Assembly (NCBI RefSeq): GCF_900115155.1
Contig: NZ_FOVM01000001.1
Span: 558,001-622,000 of the forward strand
Reading direction: 5' to 3'
Length of the DNA stretch: 64,000 nucleotides
Source: Mycetocola miduiensis
GTDB taxonomy: Bacteria; Actinomycetota; Actinomycetes; Actinomycetales; Microbacteriaceae
The position numbers and the translations under genes are program-made. A model generated the notes under the pieces. It made no database searches and was not told the DNA's origin. It saw only the letters and a list, made by a program, of their open reading frames with translations. Shown piece by piece: positions 34,132 through 41,881 of this stretch. The first letter of the stretch is position 1, and the number at the start of each line of letters is the position of its first letter.

Positions 34132-34634
34132 TCCCCGGCCACCCACGGCGGCGGGGCGGAGGTGCGCGTGCTCGGGTTGGGCACGACGACGAGCGGCCGG
34201 TGCTGCCGGTGCGCCAGCTGGGCGGCGACGGAACCTGTGAAGAACTCCTGCAGCGTGCCGCGGAAGCCAGGTGCACGAGTCCCGACGACGATCATCAGCG
34301 CGTCGACACGATCGGCGAGCGCCGCCAGCTCGCGGCTCGGGTCGCCAACGAGGGGCTGAACGCTCCAGCGGACGCCGGTTGGTTCGAGGATCTTCGCGAT
34401 CCGCTCGCGCAGCGACTCGTCAAACGTCTCAATGCGAAGGTCAGCAATGTCCGGGTCGATCGGCATCGACGAAAACCGGCCGTCCTGGAACCGTTCCACC
34501 ACATACCGGCTGGGGTCGACTCGGGCGCAGACGAGCATCGCATTGAACCGCGACGCGAACTCGGCAGCCTTCCCGAGCACAGTGTCCAACTGGCGCGGCA
34601 CGACACCGACGAGGACCACATTTGGGTCTGGCAT
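34128..34634 (-). CDS. universal stress protein, UspA family
   Basis: The 168-residue cytoplasmic protein has the Usp fold: VVLVGVVPRQLDTVLGKAAE at the N-terminus and the ATP-binding-like G-x-R-x9-G-S block near the end (IVVGTRAPGFRGTLQEFFTG then SVAAQLAHRQHRPLVVVPNP). ATG 34634 is chosen over an upstream reading because GAGAGGGGAACTCCG precedes it. It starts the operon with the two crcB genes. Usp proteins aid survival under stress; a link to fluoride toxicity is an inference from linkage. Confidence 0.9.
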   Translation of the reverse strand: MPDPNVVLVGVVPRQLDTVLGKAAEFASRFNAMLVCARVDPSRYVVERFQDGRFSSMPIDPDIADLRIETFDESLRERIAKILEPTGVRWSVQPLVGDPSRELAALADRVDALMIVVGTRAPGFRGTLQEFFTGSVAAQLAHRQHRPLVVVPNPSTRTSAPPPWVAGE

Positions 34635-34790
34635 CGGAGTTCCCCTCTCTGAACCGTTTGGCACCCGAGACGGGAACCGAACAGGCCCCACCATCGCAGC
34701 AGAATCTTGCGATGACAGAAGTGTTCCAGAAATCTCCCGTCGGCGAAAGCAGACCCTGCACGGAGTCGGCTGGCCGCCGCCGCAGGCTGG

Positions 34791-36116
34791 CTAGTTACAG
34801 CATGCCGAGGCGGACTCCGCGGCGTTTGCCGTTGAGCACACACCCGTCTCTGGCAGGACCAGGCGCACCTGGCGCGCGGCCCCGTGGTTGCCGGCCAGTT
34901 CATCCGCGATCGAACGGACCTGTTCGTATCCGGTGAGCAAGAGGAACGTCGGTGCTCGGCCGTAGCTCTTCATGCCGGCGAGAAAGAAGTTCGGCTCGGG
35001 ATGAGCGAGTTCGGCCACGCCGTGCGGATGGACGGTGCCGCAGCCGTGCAGGTTCGGATCGATCAACGGCGCGAGTGCCCGAGGTGCTTCTACGATTTCG
35101 TCGAGTGACAGCCGGATTTCCCGCAGCATGTCGAGGTTAGGCCGGAATCCGGTGGCGTTGACGACCTGGTCGACCTCTATCGAAACCGCTTCGCCTCGCC
35201 GCCGGCCATCGACGACGACGCGGTCGCCTGCGGCAGGGCGGAGATCATCGATCTCGAAAGAGTCGAGCAGCGAGATCCGCCCCTGTCGGACAAGGTCGTG
35301 GGTCGAATTCCCCAGCTGGCCACGGGCCTCAAGTTCATCGTTCTCCGATCCAAAGACGCGCACAGGGTCCGCGCCTCGGATGGTCCAGGTAACGGTCGTT
35401 CCGCTGGCCTCCAGCGCCAGCACCGAGAGTTTGAGAAGCGTGTTGGCGGCCGAGTGGCCCGCCCCGACGACAAGGGTGTGTTTGCCGGCGAATCGTGCGC
35501 GGTCAGCGCCAAGCACGTCCGGGAGGGCGGGGAGAATATTGTTTCGCACACTGTCAGGGTCGGTTGGGCTGATGCCGCCTGCGGTCAGTCCATTGGGTGT
35601 GCCGTATGTCCCGGACGCGTCGATGACGGCGCGGGCGAGCTGCAGGGCGACGCGGCCGCCACGGCGAATCCGGAGCAGAAAGGGCGTGGAGCTGCGGCCT
35701 ATTGAGCGGGTGCGGTCCATTCCCTGCCGCGTTACATCTGTGACCGTGCTGTCGTACTGGATCCGTGAGGCCAGCTCCGGGGCCGCCGCCAACGGCACCA
35801 GGTACTCCTCAACAAGTTCCCGTCCGAACGGAAGTGTCTTCGCGGCTGGCGCCTGCCACCCGGCTTTGTCGAGAAGCCTCCCGGCGGCCTCGTCCACGAG
35901 GTACTCCCACGGCGAGAAAAGTTTGGTGTGTCCCCAGGCGCGAACGGATGCTCCTGCGGTCTCGCCGGCTTCCAGAACGAGAACGTCGATGCCGCGTTCG
36001 AGCAGCTGCGCGGCGGCAGCCAGGCCGACCGGCCCAGCGCCGATGACGACAACCGGGAGCCCGTCCAGCTTTCGCGTCGAGGGAACGGTGAGGGTGGGCA
36101 GCTCTGCAATGGTCAT
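34791..36116 (-). CDS. FAD-dependent oxidoreductase of the arsenic locus (ArsO-like)
   Basis: The 441-residue protein has an N-terminal FAD-binding GxGxxG (VVVIGAGPVGLAAAAQLLER), a middle NAD(P)-binding GxGxxA (TLVVGAGHSAANTLLKLSVL), and an ATG-like FRPNLD block (VNATGFRPNLDMLREIRL), the layout of class-B flavin monooxygenases. Arsenic operons in Actinobacteria often carry such an enzyme (ArsO), here seven bases after arsC. The substrate is unproven. It may oxidise arsenicals or regenerate thiols. The ATG at 36116 sits in a shared operon start region; upstream codons in frame are antisense to arsC. Confidence 0.8.
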   Translation of the reverse strand: MTIAELPTLTVPSTRKLDGLPVVVIGAGPVGLAAAAQLLERGIDVLVLEAGETAGASVRAWGHTKLFSPWEYLVDEAAGRLLDKAGWQAPAAKTLPFGRELVEEYLVPLAAAPELASRIQYDSTVTDVTRQGMDRTRSIGRSSTPFLLRIRRGGRVALQLARAVIDASGTYGTPNGLTAGGISPTDPDSVRNNILPALPDVLGADRARFAGKHTLVVGAGHSAANTLLKLSVLALEASGTTVTWTIRGADPVRVFGSENDELEARGQLGNSTHDLVRQGRISLLDSFEIDDLRPAAGDRVVVDGRRRGEAVSIEVDQVVNATGFRPNLDMLREIRLSLDEIVEAPRALAPLIDPNLHGCGTVHPHGVAELAHPEPNFFLAGMKSYGRAPTFLLLTGYEQVRSIADELAGNHGAARQVRLVLPETGVCSTANAAESASACCN

Positions 36117-36123
36117 GGCCGGC

Positions 36124-36534
36124 TCACGCCTTCGCGGGGAGGATTTCAGACAGCAACTGTTCGATCCGCGCCTTGATGTCGTCGCGGATCGGGCGAACGG
36201 CGTCGATGCCCTGGCCGGCGGGGTCGTCGAGTTCCCAGTCCTCGTAGCGCTTCCCGGGGAAGATCGGGCAGGTATCACCACAGCCCATGGTGATGACGAC
36301 ATCGGAGTCCCTGACCGCGTCTGTCGTCAGGATCTTGGGGGTGTTGCCCGCGATGTCGATGCCTTCTTCCGCCATGGCCTGGACGGCGACGGGGTTGATC
36401 GCATCCTTTGGCTCAGACCCGGCGGACAGTACCTCGACCTGCCCATTCGACAGCGCTGCCATATAGCCGGCGGCCATCTGCGAACGGCCTGCGTTGTGCA
36501 CGCAGACAAAGAGGACGGAGGGCTTCTCGCTCAT
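36124..36534 (-). CDS. arsC: arsenate reductase ArsC (LMW-phosphatase type)
   Basis: The 136-residue protein begins PSVLFVCVHNAGRSQMAAGY with the CX5R loop (CVHNAGR) and has the later catalytic Asp region (YEDWELDDPAGQGIDAVRPI). It reduces arsenate to arsenite; in Actinobacteria the electron donor is mycothiol or thioredoxin. Only one obvious C-terminal thiol position is seen near DVVITMGCGDTCPIFPG, which has two Cys. It is divergent from arsR and starts the arsC-flavoprotein transcript. Confidence 0.92.
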   Translation of the reverse strand: MSEKPSVLFVCVHNAGRSQMAAGYMAALSNGQVEVLSAGSEPKDAINPVAVQAMAEEGIDIAGNTPKILTTDAVRDSDVVITMGCGDTCPIFPGKRYEDWELDDPAGQGIDAVRPIRDDIKARIEQLLSEILPAKA

Positions 36535-36578
36535 CGGGACTGCTCGACTTTCTCGCCTCAGGGACAGGCGCGTGGTAC

Positions 36579-36644
36579 ATTGATGCGTATCGATCTATAG
36601 TGATTTATACAACAGTGTGATCAATACATCGACCGTTGTCAATC
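36579..36644. promoter_or_regulatory. divergent arsC/arsR control region with ATTGAY half-sites
   Basis: The gap between arsC and arsR is much richer in AT than its surroundings. ATTGAT (36579-36584) and its complement ATCAAT (36620-36625) form an inverted repeat, and GTCAAT (36639-36644, reading ATTGAC on the other strand) is a third half-site. ATTGAY/TTGAT half-sites are usual in ArsR/SmtB-family operators. The exact -10 and -35 boxes could not be fixed. Confidence 0.5.
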
Positions 36645-36663
36645 TATTGGGGAGATCTTTTCC

Positions 36664-37014
36664 ATGTCGCCAACCGAGGTCCTGTCGGTCACGGACATCA
36701 GCGCGTGCTGCACGCCGATCACGCGCGAACCGATGGATGCCGCAGGTGCGGAGCTGCTCGCGAAGTCACTCAAGGCACTGGCGGACCCGGCGCGGCTTCG
36801 CCTGCTGTCCCTCGTCGCCTCCCATGAGGATTCCGAAGCGTGCGTCTGCGACCTCACCGAACCACTCGGCCTCAGCCAGCCCACCGTCTCCCACCACCTC
36901 AAGGTCCTCGTCGACGCCGGCTACCTCGAGCGCGAGAAGCGGGGAACCTGGGCGTACTACAGCCTGACACCCGACGCGCTCACGTCTGTGTCCGGACTGA
37001 TCAGCGGCCTCTGA
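36664..37014 (+). CDS. arsR: ArsR/SmtB family metalloregulator
   Basis: The 116-residue winged-helix protein has the ArsR recognition helix region (LSQPTVSHHLKVLVDAGYLE) and wing (REKRGTWAYYSLTPDAL). Candidate As(III) ligands are the vicinal Cys pair near residue 15 (ISACCTP) and EACVCDL near residue 58 in the alpha3 region (CxCx2-like). It should repress itself and the divergent arsC transcript until arsenite or antimonite binds. RBS GGGGAG lies before the ATG. Confidence 0.93.
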   Translation: MSPTEVLSVTDISACCTPITREPMDAAGAELLAKSLKALADPARLRLLSLVASHEDSEACVCDLTEPLGLSQPTVSHHLKVLVDAGYLEREKRGTWAYYSLTPDALTSVSGLISGL

Positions 37015-37083
37015 CAGCCAGCCGGAGGCATCCGCATCTGGCTCTGCTTGCATTCCCATTGCGGGTGTGTAAGCTCGACCCTC

Positions 37084-37776
37084 GTGTTCGGAAAAGTCAG
37101 GTCGGCGAGCGAAATTTCCACGCTCGCGGCGTTGGTCGAGCCGGAGTGGCCCGATACAGAGAGCGTTCATGGCGAGCGCTCGGATGTTTCTCCCCGTCCA
37201 TCCTCTGGGACGGACTATGGCATCGCCCCCAATCGGGTACTCGTTCTCGGAGATGCGGATTCCACCTTCGAGGCGATCCTCGGCGAGTTGGCCCACCACG
37301 GTGTTGATGCGGTCAGGGCGCACGAGATCTCGGCATGCGCCGCGTCGCTGCACGAGAACAAGGCGACCGGCGTTGTCCTGATGATCGATGCTGCGGGCCT
37401 GTCCGCCCGCGCCGCCCGCAAGGAGCTCGCACAGACCCTGTTCGGCACCCTCCGCCGACTGCTTCCGCTGCTGGCGCAGCCCGCCCAGGTGCTCGTCCTC
37501 GCCCGCGGTACGGACGTCGCCCAGAAAACGCGCATGGACCGCGAGATCCAGTCGGTGATCGGCAGGATCAGCGGACAGGCGACGAATGAATACGGTGTGA
37601 ACCTCACCATCAACGCCGTCGACATCGCCGGCGACGTGGACACGGCCCTCATTGCCCGGCGCGCAGCTGAGCTGTTCGACGCACGCGAAGAAGTGACCAC
37701 GGGCGAGCTGCTGGACTACACCGAAATCGAGGGGCAGACCATCGGCTGCGCCCTCGCCCTCCGCTTCGTGTACTAA
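37084..37776 (+). CDS. hypothetical protein with possible remnant SDR-like fold
   Basis: This 230-residue protein starts at GTG 37084. The middle has alternating beta-alpha segments (RVLVLGDADSTFEAILGELA, GVVLMIDAAG, RLLPLLAQPAQVLVLARGTD) that resemble the Rossmann core of short-chain dehydrogenases, but the TGxxxGxG and YxxxK motifs are missing. The end (TIGCALALRFVY) suggests an incomplete SDR. It may be a degenerate reductase or an unrelated nucleotide-binding protein. It follows arsR on the same strand but at 69 bases, and is not an obvious part of the arsenic locus. Confidence 0.55.
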   Translation: MFGKVRSASEISTLAALVEPEWPDTESVHGERSDVSPRPSSGTDYGIAPNRVLVLGDADSTFEAILGELAHHGVDAVRAHEISACAASLHENKATGVVLMIDAAGLSARAARKELAQTLFGTLRRLLPLLAQPAQVLVLARGTDVAQKTRMDREIQSVIGRISGQATNEYGVNLTINAVDIAGDVDTALIARRAAELFDAREEVTTGELLDYTEIEGQTIGCALALRFVY

Positions 37777-37808
37777 GTCCCTCAGCGGAGAAGGCTGGGT
37801 CGTACCGC

Positions 37809-37922
37809 GTGATCGTGGATTCGTCTGACATCCCTGTGGCCGCCGTGGAACCGCTTCGCGGCGAGCTGGTGAACACGATTCAGTCCGCGGGAATTATCGG
37901 CTGGCGGGTCGTGTTGGATTAG
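37809..37922 (+). CDS. candidate 37-residue peptide
   Basis: GTG 37809 to TAG 37922 encodes VIVDSSDIPVAAVEPLRGEL then VNTIQSAGIIGWRVVLD. The amphipathic, protein-like composition is better than chance, but there is no clear ribosome site and no family. It sits between the preceding gene and the thioredoxin gene, where little else could be coding. It may be a remnant or a real small protein. Confidence 0.25.
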   Translation: MIVDSSDIPVAAVEPLRGELVNTIQSAGIIGWRVVLD

Positions 37923-37946
37923 GGATACCCGCGCCGAGAGGACCTC

Positions 37947-38315
37947 ATGACCACGATCGACCTGACCACCGACTCATTCAACTCAGCCGTCGAAGACAAC
38001 GACATCCTCTTCGTCGACTTTTGGGCTGCCTGGTGTGGCCCGTGCCGCGCCTTCGCACCCACGTTCCAGTCAGCATCCGAAAAGCACCCGGACATCACGT
38101 TCGGCAAGGTCGACACCGAAGCGGAGCAGCAACTCTCGGCAGCCGCCGGCATCACCTCGATTCCGACCCTGATGGTCTTCCGGGACCAGATCCTCGTCTT
38201 TTCGCAGCCGGGCGCTCTGAACCCGCCGCAGCTCGATCAGGTCATCACGGCCGTGAAAGGCCTCGACATGGACGCGGTGCGCAAGACGCTCGCCGAAGCG
38301 GAACAGGCGCAATAG
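37947..38315 (+). CDS. trxA: thioredoxin
   Basis: The 122-residue protein has the WCGPC active site (FVDFWAAWCGPCRAFAPTFQ), the cis-Pro loop (GITSIPTLMVFRDQILVFSQ) and Trx length plus a C-terminal tail of about 15 residues. It reduces protein disulfides with thioredoxin reductase; here it may supply arsenate reductase, though the link is only proximity. RBS GAGAGG is close to the ATG. It ends 10 bases from the convergent lysG. Confidence 0.93.
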   Translation: MTTIDLTTDSFNSAVEDNDILFVDFWAAWCGPCRAFAPTFQSASEKHPDITFGKVDTEAEQQLSAAAGITSIPTLMVFRDQILVFSQPGALNPPQLDQVITAVKGLDMDAVRKTLAEAEQAQ

Positions 38316-38325
38316 GCCCCTCGGC

Positions 38326-39213
38326 TCAAATCGACGGCTCCGCGAGCATCCGTTTCGCCGCGGTGCCCAACGCATCGGCCACTCGGCCGAGGGCCGTCAT
38401 CTGCAGGGCCCACTGCTGCCAATAAAGAGTCACACTGACAGCTTGCCCCGCCGCCAGCTCGACCAGCTCCCCGCGCGACACCAACTCGCGGGACTGCTGG
38501 TCGGGCAGCATTGCCCACCCGAAACCCAGTCGGACCGCCTCAGCGAAGTCGGCGGAGACGGGAACGAAGTGTTGCGGCGGTGCCAGCGTCGCTCCTGAGG
38601 CAGCACGCAGGAAGCGATGCTGGATGTCGTCCTTCTGGTCGAAATTGACGACCGGCGCGAGCCCGAGGGTGTCGGCGTCGACGCCGCTCGCGAACCACCG
38701 TTCCACGAATGAGGGCGAGGCCATCGCCCGGTAGTGCATGACGCCGAGACGGGTCGAGGTACACCCTTGAACCGGCCGCTCTTCGGTGGTGATCGCGGCC
38801 ATCACCGTCCCGTCGCGAAGGAGCGCAGCTGAGTGATCCTGATCCTCCCGGTGGATGTCGAATGTGATCTCGTTCGCGAGTGGGGCGAGCGCCGCCATCA
38901 CCCAGGTAGCGAGGGAGTCGCCGTTGATGGCCATGGATACAGCCGGCCAGCGTTGCGTTGCTCGCTGCGCCGCACTCGCTTCGGCTTCTGCCGCGAGCGC
39001 CTCGATTTGGCGAGCCAACCGCAGATAACTGATGCCGGCGGGCGTAACGACGATCGGTTTGCTGCGCTGGAGGAGCACGCCGCCCACCGCGTTCTCGAGA
39101 GCGCGGATCCGCTGGCTGATCGCCGACGGGGTCACGTGCAGCGCTCGTGCCGCCGCTTCGAAGGTTCCTTCGTCGACTGCGGCGGCCAGCGCCTGCAATT
39201 GTGCAATATCCAT
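38326..39213 (-). CDS. lysG: LysR family regulator LysG/ArgP
   Basis: The 295-residue LysR-type protein has the N-terminal HTH (LAAAVDEGTFEAAARALHVT then PSAISQRIRALENAVGG) and substrate-binding domain. The AISQRIRALE block and the adjacent divergent lysE identify the LysG/IciA/ArgP type, which activates lysE when Lys or Arg accumulate. The 71-base gap to lysE is AT-rich and holds both promoters. Reading upstream to 39640 is possible in the same strand but crosses lysE and lacks domain support. Confidence 0.93.
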   Translation of the reverse strand: MDIAQLQALAAAVDEGTFEAAARALHVTPSAISQRIRALENAVGGVLLQRSKPIVVTPAGISYLRLARQIEALAAEAEASAAQRATQRWPAVSMAINGDSLATWVMAALAPLANEITFDIHREDQDHSAALLRDGTVMAAITTEERPVQGCTSTRLGVMHYRAMASPSFVERWFASGVDADTLGLAPVVNFDQKDDIQHRFLRAASGATLAPPQHFVPVSADFAEAVRLGFGWAMLPDQQSRELVSRGELVELAAGQAVSVTLYWQQWALQMTALGRVADALGTAAKRMLAEPSI

Positions 39214-39284
39214 AATTAGCCACTCTAATCAGAGACAATAAAAAGTAGCTGGTCTCATGGCAGTTTGCCCCGTAGCGTGGAGCG

Positions 39285-39890
39285 GTGCTCTCCCCTCTGC
39301 TGGCCGGCCTCGGCCTTGGTTTGTCCCTCATTGTCGCGATCGGCGCCCAGAACGCTTTCGTACTGCGCCAGGGACTCCGGCGTGAACATGTCGCGGTGGT
39401 CGTGCTTCTCTGCGCACTCTCGGATGCCGTCCTGATCGCCCTGGGAGTCTGGGGGCTCGGCACCCTCATCGAACAGGCGGGCTGGCTGCTCGCGGTGGTG
39501 CGGATCGCGGGAGCCGCCTTTCTGGTCTGGTACGGCATCCGTTCAGCAGTGAGGTCTTTCCGCCCCGGGACGCTTGGCGCGGAATCGGGTGGATCCCCCA
39601 TCCCGTTTCGCACGGCCGTGATCACCGTGCTCGCCCTCACGTGGCTGAACCCGCACGTCTACCTCGACACGGTCGTTCTGCTGGGCTCGATCGGCGCGTC
39701 ATACGGGGACGATCAATGGTGGTTCGCCGTCGGGGCGATGCTCGGCAGTGTCCTGTGGTTTTCGGCACTCGGGTTCGGCTCCCGACTGCTTGAGCCTCTC
39801 TTCGCGAGGCCGATCGCCTGGCGCATCCTCGATGCCGCAATAGCCCTCGTGATGCTTGCTCTCGCCGCCAGCCTCCTTATCGGCTTATGA
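39285..39890 (+). CDS. lysE: lysine/arginine exporter LysE (second copy)
   Basis: The 201-residue protein has six helices with GLGLGLSLIVAIGAQNAFVL, RQGLRREHV and, later, TVLALTWLNPHVYLDTVVLL (the conserved LNP), all typical of LysE/ArgO from Corynebacterium and E. coli. The initiation codon is GTG 39285 with a poor ribosome site, so a leaderless or short-leader transcript may apply. It is activated, by analogy, through LysG encoded divergently. Confidence 0.94.
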   Translation: MLSPLLAGLGLGLSLIVAIGAQNAFVLRQGLRREHVAVVVLLCALSDAVLIALGVWGLGTLIEQAGWLLAVVRIAGAAFLVWYGIRSAVRSFRPGTLGAESGGSPIPFRTAVITVLALTWLNPHVYLDTVVLLGSIGASYGDDQWWFAVGAMLGSVLWFSALGFGSRLLEPLFARPIAWRILDAAIALVMLALAASLLIGL

Positions 39891-39954
39891 CCGGTGCGGC
39901 GAGCACAGCCTGGGAATAGAGTCGTCGTCACAGGCTCATTCAGGAGGTTCGGCC

Positions 39955-40413
39955 ATGGACGAAACAACCGGCGGCAAGAAGTACGACGGGTTCTCCGACG
40001 AAGAACGCGATGCCATGAAGGAGCGCGCCAAGGAGCTCAAGGCAGAGGCCCGTCGCGGAGAGAAGGAGACAAAGGTACGGGAGAAGGGCGAGGCCGACCT
40101 GCGCGCCAAGATCGCCGAGATGCCTGAGTCCGATCGCGCCATAGCCGAGCGGCTGCACGCGATGATCACCGAGGTTGCCCCGGATCTGATGCCGAAGACC
40201 TGGTATGGCCAGCCGGCCTGGGCGAGGGACGGCGAGGTCGTCTGCTTCTTCCAGAGCTCGGCTAAGTTCAAGACGCGCTACTCAACGTTCGGTTTCAGCG
40301 AGACGGCGAATCTCGACGAGGGAAGCATGTGGGAGACGTCGTTCGCCCTGACACAGTTGTCGGACGAGGACGAGAACAGGCTCGCCGCGCTGGTGAAGAA
40401 AGCCGTGCGCTGA
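39955..40413 (+). CDS. DUF1801 (YdhG-like) domain protein
   Basis: The 152-residue protein has a charged, probably coiled N-terminus (SDEERDAMKERAKELKAEAR) and a C-terminal DUF1801 domain (LMPKTWYGQPAWARDGEVVC then FFQSSAKFKTRYSTFGFSET). The fold is that of iron-chaperone/YdhG-like proteins, a small alpha/beta domain of unknown biochemical role. ATG 39955 follows AGGAGG with good spacing. The neighbouring genes give no functional hint. Confidence 0.85.
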   Translation: MDETTGGKKYDGFSDEERDAMKERAKELKAEARRGEKETKVREKGEADLRAKIAEMPESDRAIAERLHAMITEVAPDLMPKTWYGQPAWARDGEVVCFFQSSAKFKTRYSTFGFSETANLDEGSMWETSFALTQLSDEDENRLAALVKKAVR

Positions 40414-40436
40414 CGATTTCTCGAGGACAGTGTGCC

Positions 40437-40676
40437 TCAGGCGCCTTTTCGGCGACCCCCGATGAAGTAGGCGATGGGGCCCACCCAGTTCACCGCGATG
40501 ATCACGGCCCACAGACCCTTAGGACCGTTGATCTGAGAAGCGGATCTCTTGGAGAGATCCCGCCACGCCGTTCCCGCCAAAATCATCTGCACCGTTCCCG
40601 TCACGAAGACGGCGGCCTTCTGGCCCGGTTCCATGTTTTTCCAGGTCAGCTGCTTCTTATTCGACTTCTTCGTCAC
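40437..40676 (-). CDS. small membrane protein with PLDc N-terminal-like domain
   Basis: The 79-residue protein has two hydrophobic helices. The second (LWAVIIAVNWVGPIAYFIGG) matches the PLDc_N (cardiolipin synthase N-terminal) motif, P/GPIxYFxxGR. Stand-alone copies are common and of unknown function. Start GTG 40676 lies eight bases after GGAG; reading on to 40748 adds a basic tail without a ribosome site. Confidence 0.8.
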   Translation of the reverse strand: MTKKSNKKQLTWKNMEPGQKAAVFVTGTVQMILAGTAWRDLSKRSASQINGPKGLWAVIIAVNWVGPIAYFIGGRRKGA

Positions 40677-40803
40677 GTCAGTTGCTCCTTTTCCTGGCGA
40701 CGATGTTCGTTCGTCTCCAAGACTCCTGGCATCGCTTCCTGAGCGCAACCCGTGCCCACGGCCGGGGGCCCCCGTGCGATGCCTCGACGTGCGGGGATAT
40801 TCA

Positions 40804-40836
40804 ACAAAAAAAGCCTCCGATACCTCGGAGGCCTTT
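40804..40836 (-). terminator. intrinsic terminator after tRNA-Leu
   Basis: GCCTCCGA (40813-40820) and TCGGAGGC (40825-40832) form an 8-bp stem with a TACC loop. On the minus strand the stem is followed by a run of seven T. It can also act on the plus strand, where TTTT follows. Confidence 0.9.
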
Positions 40837-40853
40837 TCATGATTTCACCACTG

Positions 40854-40937
40854 TGCGCGAGGGGGGACTTGAACCCCCACGCCCTTTCGAGCACTGGCAC
40901 CTGAAGCCAGCGCGTCTGCCAATTCCGCCACTCGCGC
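40854..40937 (-). tRNA. tRNA-Leu(CAG)
   Basis: Minus strand, 84 nt: acceptor GCGCGAG pairs with CTCGCGC, discriminator A, no encoded CCA. The anticodon loop CTTCAGG has anticodon CAG, and the long variable arm is that of a class II tRNA-Leu. The T-arm GGTTCAAGTCC is intact. The terminator just downstream fits a monocistronic gene. Confidence 0.95.
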
Positions 40938-41134
40938 AGTGTTGCGACACCTGCGTGTCAACTCAGCGAGATTAGCATGGCGCCGAGCGAATCGCCATTC
41001 GAGCGCGGGTGGGGCTGCGATCTCGATACATAGGGCATGCGTTCTTGATCAGGAAGCTGGAGTGCAGCTTGAGCCGCACTCTCAGCCCCGCCTACTAGCA
41101 TGTGCTTTAGCCATTTGACACGATCGGGAGACCT

Positions 41135-41881
41135 GTGGGCATTCTGGACAACTTCGAGAAGGGTCTCGAACGTGCCGTGAACGGCGCGTTCGCCAAGACC
41201 TTCCGTTCGGGGCTGCAACCGGTCGAAATCACCTCTGCGCTCAAGCGTGAACTCGACACCAAAGCAGCAGTGGTGAGCCGCGACCGGATCCTCGCACCGA
41301 ACCAGTTCGTCGTTGCCATGTCGCCCAACGATCACGAGCGCATGACAGGCATCGGCCCCGCTCTCATCGATGAGCTCACCAGCATCGTCCAGAAGCACGC
41401 GACCCACCAGGGCTACACGTTCGCCGGCGGAATCAGCATCCGTTTGAAGTCCGACGGCAGCCTGTCCGACGGGATGCTGCAAATCGATTCGGTCAACGTG
41501 AAGGGCCAGGTTTCGTGGACCCCGGTCCTCGACGTGGGCGGCAAGCGTTACCCGATCACCAAGGCGCGCACCGTGATCGGTCGCGGAAGCGACGCCGACA
41601 TCACCATCGACGACTCCGGAACGAGCCGGAAACACGTCGAAATCCTCTGGGACGGCGAGCGCGCCCAGGCACGCGACCTCGGCTCAACCAACGGCTCCAC
41701 CCTCGACGGCATGCCGTTCACACAGGTCGCGCTGACGCCTGACTCGGTCGTTCAGATCGGTCGAACCCGTATTGTGTTCCGAGTGCTGGCACAATCTTCC
41801 ACCCCGAGTTCACCCGACTCCGTCGACGACTCCACCCGCGCTTACGGCGCGGAGGGAGGATTCTGGGGGCCCGCGTCGTGA
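41135..41881 (+). CDS. fhaA: FHA domain protein FhaA (DUF3662-FHA)
   Basis: The 248-residue protein has an N-terminal DUF3662 domain (FEKGLERAVNGAFAKTFRSG, LQPVEITSALKRELD), a linker, and a C-terminal FHA domain (ITKARTVIGRGSDADITIDD, GTSRKHVEILWDG, DLGSTNGSTLDGM) that binds phosphothreonine, such as the juxtamembrane region of PknB or MviN in mycobacteria. GTG start at 41135. It heads the fhaA-fhaB-pstP-rodA-pbpA-pknA-pknB operon; the stop overlaps fhaB (GTGA). Confidence 0.95.
   Translation: MGILDNFEKGLERAVNGAFAKTFRSGLQPVEITSALKRELDTKAAVVSRDRILAPNQFVVAMSPNDHERMTGIGPALIDELTSIVQKHATHQGYTFAGGISIRLKSDGSLSDGMLQIDSVNVKGQVSWTPVLDVGGKRYPITKARTVIGRGSDADITIDDSGTSRKHVEILWDGERAQARDLGSTNGSTLDGMPFTQVALTPDSVVQIGRTRIVFRVLAQSSTPSSPDSVDDSTRAYGAEGGFWGPAS

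Noticed and set aside
34635-34790. Possible fluoride riboswitch before uspA-crcB-crcB
   Set aside because: The conserved crcB-motif elements could not be found by eye in the 156-base region on the - strand.
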